Of a DNA stretch of 64,000 nucleotides, positions 54,142 to 64,000 are shown one piece after another (positions within the stretch are counted from its first letter, which is position 1; every line of letters begins with the position of its first letter). The notes below the pieces were generated by a model. It saw only the letters and a list, made by a program, of their open reading frames with translations. It was not told the origin of the DNA and ran no database searches. Source of the DNA: Guyanagaster necrorhizus (taxonomy: Eukaryota > Basidiomycota > Agaricomycetes > Agaricales > Physalacriaceae); NCBI RefSeq assembly GCF_019112545.1, contig NW_025064900.1:1-64000 (forward strand), read 5' to 3'. Position numbers and translations under genes: made by a program.

Positions 54142-57100
54142 GAACAGACTGATAGTATTTTTATAGCTACAACTATGCTTAAATTATCAGTGTATTCAAA
54201 TATATCCTGTTCTACTGTAATACAATCATCTGAGGAATCACCACAACCAAAGATTCAACTGCCTATGGGCCAAACAGAGGGAGAGATCCTCATTGAATGG
54301 CTCAAGCCCTTCAATATCAAATAGACTTAGTGAGCCATCAAGAATGCAAAGAATAAAGAAGAGATGAAGGCAGTACTCAAAAACTGGGTACATCAAACCA
54401 GAGTAAAAGAAGTGATCAATAGGATGATTGAGAGGATAAGGCAAGCCAAATAGTGTCAGACTCTCAAGTGGCTCAATGAACTCTGAGGACTGGAAGTACA
54501 TCTGGCATATCAAAATACCAGAGTGAGACCTAATCACAAAGGCCCAAATCAAAATCTTCACCTTCTGGAGTACTCATGCTGTGACCATCTTGATCAATAG
54601 TGGTTGTACAGGAAGCTCTATTAACCAAGCACTTGTTAACAAATATAAACTCCTAACACAGATAACAGCAGCCTCTATTTTCATGTACAATGCAGACAGG
54701 ACAAAAAACCAAGCCAGTTTGATAACTGAATTTATTAAGTTACAGCTAACTATTAAGGATCCCTTGGAGTGAATCAACTTCACTGTCACTGACCTAGGAA
54801 CTAAAGAGATGTTTCTCAGCCATGACTGGTTAATATGCCACAATCCACTGGTTAACTGGAAAACTGGACAAATCACATTCACACAGTGTCAATGCCAATC
54901 CATCATGCTAATGACCTAGCAGCCAGAGCTAATGCCAGGAAAAAAAAAAGGACATTTAAAGAATTGATGCTTGAATGGGTCTGCAATTATCAGGACCTGT
55001 TCAGTAAAGAGAGCTTTGATGAGCTGCCAGAACTCAAACCTTGGGATCATGTGATCAAATTGATCCCAAATGCAAATGCCAATCTAGATTGCAAGATGTA
55101 TTCTCTTAGCAACCTAGAATAGCAGGAGCTCAATAAGTTACTGGACAAAAACCTCTTGAGTGGACAGATCAGACCTTCAAAATCCTCTATGGCATCTCCC
55201 TTTTTCATCAAAAAGAAAGATGGCAAGCTCTGACCAGTACAGAATTATTAGAAGCTGAACAAGATGATGATTAAAAATTGTTATCCCCTTCCTCTCATCT
55301 CAGAACTCATGGATAAACTGTGGGAGGCCAAATATTATATAAAGTTGGATGTCAGATAAGAGTATAACAATGTGAGGATCAAGGAGAGTGATGAGTGGAA
55401 GACAGCATTCCAGATGAACTGGGGGCTATTCAAACCCACAGTGATGTTCTTTGGATTAACAAACTCACCAGCCACCTTTCAGTGAATGATGAATGATATC
55501 TTCAAAGATCTCATCACTACTGAGAAGGTCACAATCTACCTGGATGACATCCTTATTATATCCAAGAATCAAAGTGAACATCAATGACTAGTCTGGCAGA
55601 AACTCAAGCTTATGAGGAAACACAAGCTTTTCCTCAAGACAGAGAAATGTAAGTTTGAAGTCTTGGAGATAGAGTATTTGGGAGTAATCATTAGTAAAGA
55701 GAGTATATAGATAAACCCAATCAAGGTGGCCAGAATAATCAAATAGCTGGTTCTGACCAAGAAAAAGGAGTTATAATCCTTCTTGAGATTCACCAACTTT
55801 GATCAGCAGTTCATTTGAGACTATAGCAAGATCATCTGATCCATAATGTGACTAACTGGCAATGCTCTATAGAATTGGAGACATTCCTAACAGAACACTT
55901 TTGATGATCTCAAAAGACAGCTTGCAGAAGACATGGTCCTAGCTATTTCAATATAGGAAGGAAGATTCAGAGTAGAAGCCAACTCAAGCAAAAAAGCAGT
56001 AGAGACCATATTCTCTCAAGAATAGGACAGAAAATGGTGACTGATAGCCTTCCTATCAAAGATGCTCATGATCACTGAATGGAACTATGAGAACTATGAT
56101 AAGGAGCTTCTCACCATAATGCTTATCTTTATAGAGTGAAGACACTATCTAATTGAGGTGATCCAGACCTTCAAAATCTAGACTGATTATCAAAATCTTT
56201 GCTATTTTTGACTCTCTCAGAAGCTTAATTGATGGCAGGCATAATGGGTGACAGAACTCTCTAAATACAACTACACACTACATCACAAGGTTGAAGCAGC
56301 AGATAAAAAGATGGATCTGCTCAGTTGCTAAGTGGATCATGATCAAGGAGGAGATGATAACAACAGCATTATATTATTGAAGCCTGAACATTTCAGAGCA
56401 ATGATAATGCTAATAGAGGAAGAGATTCATAAACAGATCAAGAGCACTATGAGGAATAACAGCAAATAGAACCAACAGATGGCTCCATCACTTAATCATG
56501 AACAAAAAATAATGAAGGAGAGAGGTATGATCTGCTATGATGGATGTGTCTATATTCCATGAGACCAGCAACTCAGAGGCAAGATCATTGCCACATGTTA
56601 TGACCATGCAACTGCAGGGCATCCAGACATTGCAAAGGCTAAGAAATTGATATTATAGGAATATTAGTGGCCAAAAATGCATCTCAACATCAAGTGCTAT
56701 GTAAAAGAATGTGAAACTTACCAATAGAGAAAGACAACAACTCAGCCACATGCAGCACCACTTCATCCAAATGAAGTCCCTAATGCACTGTGGACTCATA
56801 TTTCAGTGGATATGATCATCAGCCTATCAGACTGCAGTAATGATTATAACACCATACTCATCATTGTTGATTGCTTCTCAAAAGCAATCATTCCAGTTGC
56901 ATGCTCAATAAAACTAACATAAGAGAGATGAGCCAAGATATTATGTGATGAGGTGTACACTAAGTATAGCATGCCCCAAGTTGCAATCTCAGACTGGAGA
57001 CCACAATTCATCTCCAAATTCCTTAATGATCTCTATTGACTCCTAAATATTTGCCACAATGCTTCTACTGCATACCATCTGCAGACTGATGGGCAGACAG

Positions 57101-57905
57101 AGCATATCAATTAGGAGATCAAAAAGTACCTGTAGTTGTTTATAAACTACCAATAGAATGATTGGGTTGAATGGCTCACACTCATGGTCTTTTAACACAA
57201 CAATTGCATTCACTCTGCTACAGGAAAAAACACTGTTCTTTATCAATCACAGTGGACATCCCAATATCTCACATACTAAGTGACTCCACACCACTACACC
57301 TGCTTCCTCAGACTTTACAATGACAATGTCTAAGATTCACAACAAAATATATGCCACTCTTAAATAAGCAGCATGCTGTATGAAAAAGCAATATGACAAA
57401 CATCATGCTTCCACCCATTCCTATGCCATCAATGACAAGGTCTGGCTAGACACCACCAACCTCCATCTCCTGTGACTCAAACAGAAACTTGCCAACAAGC
57501 ACACCAGACCATTCCCCATTATTGCTAAGATTGGCAGTTCAGCATATAAATTTTACCTTCTAATCAGATGGAAAATTCATGATGTCTTTAACAAAACCCT
57601 CCTCATGCTCTTTGTAGTCCCCCACATTTCCCAATCAAGAGTGACCCCTACCACCAGTGCCAGAATTGATCAATGATAAGAAGCACTATAAAATTGATCA
57701 AGTTCTCAATTATTGTCTATATAAAATCCATGCACACAGTAGGAGTATAATGATGACCATGGATTACCTGATTAGTTGGAAGGGCTACAGCCCAGAATCT
57801 AACCAATGGGTCAACCAAAAATGCATGAATGCTGATGATGCTATATGGGACTATGAATTATCCCTAAATTAAGCTATTGGGATGATAGTCTTAAGAAGAG
57901 AGTAA
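54142..57905 (+). pseudogene. G7 pol
   Basis: Plus-strand Pol after the G4 insertion. Pol leader WLKPFNIK; protease TILINSGCTGSSINQA near 54580-54620 (catalytic Asp is Asn); RT from about 54960 with [33 protein letters not shown] and TIYLDDILI near 55530-55560; RNase H (about 55920-56340); integrase (56500-57560) with ISVDMIISLSDC and DKVWLDTTNLHL; chromodomain DYLISWKGYSPESNQWVNQK at about 57760-57820. Many stops and some frame changes. The CTTAAGAAGAGAG polypurine tract is at about 57889-57901, preceded by a decayed hairpin CTATTGGGATGATAG. Confidence 0.83.
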
Positions 57906-60181
57906 TATTATGATTTTTTCACATTTTCTTCATTTTAATCTCTATTTATGCTTAGTCAGAGCATCTATACTGGTGCTTAGGACTGTGGAACTAGCTTAGT
58001 CATCATAATAAGCCAAGTCCATTATTGTCTTATGATATAACAATGTCTCTTAATAATGCTCAATAACTCTTTTATAGATAGTAGTGATACTTAAAAACAA
58101 AGAGTACAAAGACTCAGACAGACACAATTAGTAATAGTATATTTATCTCAACAGATGAGTAGTATATAAGTAGAATAGCTCTTGCAGTATATCTCTAGCT
58201 TCAAGCTAAAGTTTATTCTTCACCATTCTGCCTTGAGCTATCTGCAAGGCCTTAGAACACAAAGCTATATAAACACATATAGTGAACTTAGATGTAACTG
58301 TATGAACTTGATACAGCATCTATTTATCATGTGTTTCAGTCATGTTGATGTGCTCTCTCCATATTCAGATGTGTAAATTGCAAAAATTGAGAATACATGG
58401 ACTGCATTCCAGTCCAGTAAGCATGTAACTGAGAATAGAATAAGAGTGCACAGAAACCTAGCCATCATAAGGCTAAACTGAAGTAACAAGGAGCAGAGTG
58501 TATGGCCTAGTAACAGACTAATACCAAAGGGATTAGACTGCATATAAGGTCCTAGCATTTGGCCCTAAACACACCAATACTATTACAAGGGGGACATGCT
58601 AAAAATAAAAAGAATATTATCAAAATATAATTAGCAATCCTGATCACATCAATTAAGAATTCACAAGCATTGATGCACTGATAGAACATGCTTTAGAACA
58701 GAGAACTGAGACCCAAAGAAAGGTATCTGAATAACTGGGTGTTGAATAGAGAAATAAAATGATGGCAACAAAGGAATAGATAGAGAAATACTACTCTCAG
58801 AGATGAATAGCTCACATACTGCTCAGAGACTTGCATGCATACTGATGATGCCTTAGTATGTATAACACAGTGAGAGACTCTGCATTATACCAAGATATGA
58901 CACATACCTATTGGGTGTGTTAATTGATGCATGTCAGATCAGAAGTGGTGCATTTTGTGAGCTAGATGGAATGTCAGAACACTGAGAAAGAGAACATAAC
59001 CATTGTGGCTGACTCCAGACATGGGAGATAACCTCAGGAGTTCAGAACAGTTTACCACTGTCAGAGATATGCCACTGAGGAAATAAGAAAGTGAGCAAAC
59101 CTGACTAGGCCAGCTAGCTGATGTCAGCTAGTGAGAAAACAGCTGGTACAGTCTTGGCCCAGAAGAGCATAAGTGTGACAACTGTGATATGCATGTGAAT
59201 AATACTCACAGAATCCAGCATAGAGCCTCACACTTTGAAGATACCATAGTAGAATTGTATTAGTAAGTACCACAGTAGAGTATTTAAATACCACATTGTA
59301 TGAGTAGAAAAGCAAGTTTTCAGACCCTCACAGTTGTGGTGTATTAGGTACAGAAAGCCTTGCACCCTAGCTCTGAGTTTGTGTTTGTAACTTTGGGCAA
59401 GAGAATAAACTAATTATTGATATCATTGAGAGAGCTTTGAGAACTGAGTGAGGCATCAGAGCTTGTGAAGGACTTGAGCCCAGTTTGATAAGAGATTTTG
59501 ATTGCACTTTAACCTGAAAATAAGAGAGCAGTGTCTGAAGGACATCATCTTGAGTTTTTGAGATATTTGTGATGTGCAGTGCTATAGGTGGCAGAGGTTC
59601 ACACCCTTTAGCATGTCAGATAGCATTTTATTTGTGTTTTGTGTCTCTGAATTGCATAGGTTTGAATCCTGTGGGTCTATGATCGGTTTAGAAACTTGTG
59701 AACAGAGATCTGTGCTCTTTGGCATTAGTGGATATGTTTATGATTGGTTTTTACTTAGAGTGCTAAGATTTAAGTCATGTATTGTGTGTATTAGGGATTT
59801 TGAGTTGATCTGAGCTATGCTTGAGACCTTTTGAGAGTTTTGTGGGAGTGTTTTGATATATTGTATTGAGTTGAAATATGCTTTGCCTTAAGGCCTAGCA
59901 ACACCAGTTGCTATCTCTTGTTTTGATAAAACAAAAAGCTTTGAGACTTAGAGAGACCTAGGACTGTTGTAAGTGCACTACTGCTATTTGCACACAGTGG
60001 ATTCAGTGAAAAAGACAATTATATTTGCTAATTACTACTTTTATCATATTATAATCTCTCTATGAACTAAGAGTTTTGCATGTGTGTTGGTATGAGTGTG
60101 GTCAGTGGATAGCACTCTGCTATATCTATTTATACCTTGCACACACACAGACCCTCTTCAACATGTTGCTTAGGCTTAACA
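57906..60181 (+). repeat. G7 3' LTR, interrupted by the 1.7 kb repeat
   Basis: LTR bases are 57906-58346 and 60162-60181 (TATTATGATTTTTTC start, ATGTTGCTTAGGCTTAACA end), together about 460 bp. Between them lies 58347-60161. CATGTT occurs on both sides (58341-58346 and 60162-60167) and looks like a short insertion duplication. Confidence 0.8.
58347..60161 (+). repeat. 1.7 kb repeat, copy 2, inserted in G7 LTR
   Basis: From about 58430 it matches 17174-18882 throughout. The first 80-90 bases (from GATGTGCTCTCTCC) have no clear counterpart in copy 1. Same landmarks: TATTTAAATACC (about 59281), GAGAATAAAC, CAGTGGATAGCACTCTGCT, CCCTCTTCA. No conserved coding. Boundaries uncertain by about 6 bp. 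Confidence 0.65.
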
Positions 60182-60440
60182 GTCAAGTAGTCTCAGTATT
60201 ACTTGTCCTTCCTTTTTGTATGTTATCTTGTACACTACTTGTACTATTCTTTTACTAATACTAAGTATGCTACATTTAAACAGCCTTTGTAACTGCAGTA
60301 CTAGCTTAGTGAGCCTAGCAAAGTTTTTATTATGCAAAGCCTCAAGAGCTGTAAGGCTTTTAGTAAATATTGCATATTTAACAGTTCACTTAGCTAATAG
60401 TATGCTAGTCCTTCTAATATTCTTTACATATCTAGCCAAA
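60182..60440. other. Unassigned AT-rich spacer
   Basis: Between the G7 LTR end and the first recognisable G8 leader sequence. AT-rich, no conserved peptide, no LTR or micro-ORF wording. It may be what remained after loss of the G8 5' end, or older flanking DNA. Confidence 0.3.
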
Positions 60441-61530
60441 TACAGAGTTATTCCTCCAACTATCTGGGTCAGTGACTGAGCCCTCCAATGATTCCTATGA
60501 GGAAATGTTGTGGCCATCTTCCTCAACTCTTGATTCTACAGAAACTTCTGTCAGTATCACCATAAACTGGAGGAAGGCAGAAAATGAAGCAGCAGCAGCA
60601 GCAAGAGAAGTCCCAGAGTCAGAATCTATCAACTTCAACTAGAGTCCTCTCCTGCAGCTGGATCTAGCATTAGCTGAAATGAAGAACAGCTCTCTGACAA
60701 CATTGAGACCTCATGCTCAATCTATCTTTGATCAGCCCACCATCTTCTCTGCTGAGAGCAGTGAGAAAGATGATGATGAGGATAATGAGGAGGGCAGCAA
60801 GGACAGCTTCATACTGAGGGTCTTTAGATACCCAGAGGATCCAGTGGAGATCAAAGATAAAGAACTATTAGCAGAAGAGATACAGTGTAAATAGAAGAGA
60901 GAATACTTGAAGTTATACTAGGAGAGAGTAACAGGATTACTCCAGGATGTTAACTGGCATATAATGCTGATGGGACAGAAATATGCAATAGCAGACTAGG
61001 CTGAAAAAATTAACATTTTACAGTATGCCACAACTGAATAGGCTATTTATGTATATAACAGAATGCATCCTGAGGACCTGCTGATGAGATTACCAGCATA
61101 CCAGTCAAGATACAAGATGAAGCTTATGCCAAATACTCTCTGCATCATTCTAAAGTGAGCCATTTATATGGCACCATCTATTCACAGCATCACCACTTGG
61201 CCCTCATGACTATCACCTCAACCTCTGAAATGGCCAGCTGATTTCCAAAACTCTTGGACTGGCATAGGCAGTTGGCTTCTTGGCAGACAACCTCCAGCTG
61301 ATAAAGCCAGCATCAGCAAAACCCCTAGAGGAGACAACCTAGAAGCAATTAAACTCAGCTTTACTATGCATTGTACACAAAGCAGTGAGACCAATAGGGA
61401 GCCTGATCACTGATGATAACTCACTCCACTCCTTTCCCAGATTATCTGCCAAATGGCATCAGCCACTCTTTGATCAGGACCTAAATCTGATGGAAACACT
61501 TTCTTAAGATGTTGCTCTCATTCAGTGCAA
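60441..61530 (+). pseudogene. G8 leader
   Basis: Frame-B peptide FYRNFCQYHHKLEEG near 60530-60575, an acidic segment open at 60679-60894 (SSEKDDDEDNEEGSKD, ELLAEEIQCK) and NILQYATTE*AIYVYNRMHP near 61010-61070. Same block order as G3 and G7. Confidence 0.6.
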
Positions 61531-62449
61531 GCCAGATCTTGTCTGAAAATCCTGACTGTTCAAAGACACATCAGATGATACTAATCACTTCTTAATCAAT
61601 TGTGAACAGTACTTTGAGGTATACTCAGTATACCTTATGGTCAATATTTACTAGGTGGCTTTCACTGTCTTGTACTTCAAAGACAAGGCTAAGACATAGT
61701 GGATCTTGATCTCCTCTGACTTCTACTCTACAATCAGATAGTATTATGGGCTGCTGTCTTGGTCAGTATTCAAACAGATGGTCTATAACAAATTTATTGA
61801 CTCTGTCATCCAGGAGGTATATAAAAACAAAATGAAGGAGTTGCAAATGGGAGACAAGATAGCCAACAAATATTTTGATGAGCTCAAGCACCTTGGCAAG
61901 CTTGCTAGAATACAGAATGACACTGTGGATAATGGAAAGATAGTTGAGATGCTTAAGAAAGGGGCACCTCTCTTCTACATCAAGATAATTTCAGACATAG
62001 ATGTCAATATTCCAAAAGAGTATGATATGTGGAAGGAGCACATTACTGAAATGAACAAGGAGTGACAGCAGCAGAAGGCAGAGAATGCAAACCTACAGAG
62101 TGACTGTAAACCAAACTACCCCTCAAACATAAAGCATGGTGGTACCACTAATACTACTAAAATCAGTACTTCCTTTTCTTTCACCCCAACTTATGGTACA
62201 CAGAAGACAGGTACCAGCACCACCTATACTAGAAGTGGAAAGCCAATAAACATAGATCAACTCAAGAAGGAGAGGAGGTGCTTTAACTGTGGGTTGAAGA
62301 GATATCTGTCATAAGACTGCTTAAAAAAGAAACATATCTGAGGAGATATACAGGCATAAATCACTGAACTGTAAAAGGAAGCAGATAGACTTAAAGAACT
62401 AAAAAAGGACACTAAGATGGAGAAAGTAAAAGACAGAGCTGATGAGTGA
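61531..62449 (+). pseudogene. G8 gag
   Basis: Capsid open over 61778-62065 (FIDSVIQEVYKNKMKELQMG, KYFDELKHLGKLARIQND). Knuckle near 62277-62320 reads CFNCGLKRYLS*DC: the His is Tyr and a stop precedes the last Cys. Ends GAG-TGA at 62447-62449. Confidence 0.75.
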
Positions 62450-64000
62450 ATAATCCCTCTTGGTCAGCCAAGAAGCTTAGCAGTGTGTCTCCTGTAGCTG
62501 CTGGACAGACTTATGTACTATTCTTAGTTACCAATATTTATGTGAATTTGAATATACCTTTGTCTACTGCTATACCAAGCATATCACAAGGATTGACAAA
62601 ACAAACTCAACTGCTCACTCTAGACCAAACAGAGAGAGTGACCTCCACTGGCTGACTTAAGCCCTTTGATATTGAATACACTTGGCACATCATCAAGGAT
62701 GCAAAAACCAAAAAAGAAATGAGGGTAGTACTCAAGAATTTGGTATATCAAACTAGGGCTGAGAAAGTAATCAATGAGATAGTAGAAGGAATGAAAACTA
62801 TTGAAAGGTGTCAGGCTCTAGAATAGCTTGATAAGCTCTGAGGGCTCAAAAAATATATCAGATGACAAAAGACTCTGAGACAGAATCTAATCACCAGAGC
62901 CCAGATCAAAACACTCATTTCTCATTCTATGCATGTGATAACAGCCCTGATTGATAGTGGCTGTACTAGAAGCTTGATAAATCATGCCTTTGTCAACAAG
63001 CACAATTTGCCAACATGTGCCACTGCTACTCTCATTCTCATCTACAATACAGATGGGACAAAGAATCAGGCTGGCTCAATAACTGAATTCGTTGAGCTCT
63101 GATTAACTATAGGAGACCACTCAGAACAGATTGATTTGGCTGTCACTGACCTTGGAACCAAGAAGATGTTCCTTGGCTATAACTGGCTGATTTAGCATAA
63201 TCTTCTGATCAACTGAAAGACTGAGCAAGTAACCTTCACTTGCTGTCAATGCCAGAAAATACCTTTTGAACTACCTGATAAGAATCCTGAAGACCAGTGG
63301 GATGAAGAGATGGAGGACAGCAAGACTATCCTGGCCATAAACATAGAGCAGACTTTACACATCTGAGCTGTACATCACACAAATGACCTCATCACCTAGG
63401 CTAACACAGAAAAAGAAGAGAAGACATTTGAAGAAATGGTATCTAAATGAGTCTGAGATTATTGGGATCTGTTCAGTAAAAAGAGTTTTGATGAACTGCT
63501 AGAACCAAAGCTATGGGACCATGCAATTGAACTGATCTCAAATGCAAATGCCAATCTGGATTGCAAGATGTATCCACTCAGCCATCCAGAATAGCAGAAA
63601 CTTGACAAATTTCTGGAAGAAAACTTCTCAAGTGAGTGCATCTGCCTGTTGAAGTCTCTTATAGCATCCCTCTTCTTTTTCATTAAAAAAAAGGATGGGA
63701 TGCTCCAATCTGTTCAAGATTATTAGATGCTGAACAAAATGACAATCAAGAATCACTATTCTCTCCCACTAATATCAGAACTGTTAGATAAACTGTGTGA
63801 AGCTCACTATTACACTAAATTGGATGTATGATAGAGATATAACAATGTATGAATTAAAGAGAGCAATGAGTGGAAGGTGGCATTCCAGACCAATAGAGAA
63901 TCTTCAAGCTGACTGTCATGTTTTTTGGTCTAACCAATTTGCTAGCAACTTTCCAGTGAATGATGAATGATATATTCAAAGACCTTATCATCACTGGGAA
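62446..64000 (+). pseudogene. G8 pol (protease and RT start), incomplete
   Basis: Begins in the -1 frame at the gag stop (VNNPSWSAKKLSSV). Protease ALIDSGCTRSLINHAF near 62940-62990 with catalytic Asp, then GDHSEQIDLAVTDLGTKKMF. RT N-terminus from about 63430 (DYWDLFSKKSFDELLEPKLW, IKKKDGMLQSVQDY) runs to the window end, with a frame change near 63850. The open minus-strand stretch at 63459-63683 is a shadow. Confidence 0.8.

Larger units (their letters stand above)
26522..60181 (+). mobile_element. G7: plus-strand chromovirus split by G4 (outer shell of the nest)
   Basis: Own sequence is 26522-29350 (leader, gag, pol start) and 54142-57905 (pol), then a 3' LTR from 57906 to 60181 that is interrupted by the 1.7 kb repeat. 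The join is exact: removing G4 and one CTGTT gives GCAGCTGTTGAACAGACTGA, reading SAAVEQTD, matching the SQAAGQTD of G5 pol. The 5' LTR, primer site and micro-ORF are missing left of G3. Almost CpG-free. Confidence 0.85.
60441..64000 (+). mobile_element. G8: 5'-truncated chromovirus running off the window
   Basis: Plus-strand leader, gag and start of pol in family order, CpG-poor. No 5' LTR, primer site or micro-ORF was found, so the 5' end is truncated. The rest lies beyond 64000. Confidence 0.8.

Noticed and set aside
145..64000. Many short direct repeats that might suggest CRISPR or satellites
   Set aside because: They are the LTRs and homologous internal regions of dispersed elements. No regularly spaced short repeat with unique spacers exists.

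Overview
This window appears to be gene-free, repeat-packed fungal DNA, most likely from an Agaricomycete-type basidiomycete. I base that on the Pol wording of the chromodomain Ty3/gypsy copies (SKSPMASPFFF, WGYNNV, YLDDILIMSK). The clade call is from recognition only. No host gene, rRNA, tRNA or CRISPR array was found. Almost every base belongs to one Ty1/copia element, at least seven copies (named G1-G8, skipping none but numbered by locus) of one Ty3/gypsy chromovirus family, or a separate 1.7 kb repeat present twice.

Layout. 145-8697 is an old truncated gypsy copy (G1, minus strand) interrupted at 888-6076 by a young copia element with a perfect GCAAT target duplication. 8698-18882 is a decayed unknown repeat ('X'), itself split by a complete old gypsy copy (G2, 8846-16739). 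18883-26521 is G3, minus strand, with its 3' LTR mostly lost. From 26522 to 60181 lies a nested set: G7 (plus strand, 5' truncated) was split by G4 (29351-54136, minus, duplication CTGTT). G4 was then split twice, in its RT by G5 (32525-40860, duplication TATAG/CATAG) and in its leader by G6 (43696-52094, duplication AGTTC). The 3' LTR of G7 carries the second copy of the 1.7 kb repeat. G8 (plus) begins near 60441 and runs off the window.

The gypsy family has a consistent plan: 5' LTR, a self-complementary primer site, a 66-codon membrane micro-ORF, a long multi-frame leader, gag (capsid and CCHC knuckle), pol in the -1 frame (protease, RT, RNase H, integrase, chromodomain), a small hairpin, a polypurine tract and the 3' LTR. 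Reverse transcription looks self-primed in the Tf1/sushi manner. The 13 bases next to the 5' LTR are complementary to a segment about 34 bases downstream of a TATA-like box inside the LTR, and two subfamilies show compensating changes. The membrane micro-ORF and its TGA/TAA-A-ATG junction to the next ORF are preserved across copies, and are the best candidates here for something undescribed.

Decay is dominated by C-to-T change at CpG. Old copies have almost no CpG, LTR pairs often carry TG in one copy where the other has CA, and most in-frame stops are TGA where CGA (Arg) is expected. Insertion order and CpG content agree: the innermost elements (G5, G6, copia) keep the most CpG. No copy looks fully functional, although G6 and the copia element are damaged mainly by nonsense changes.
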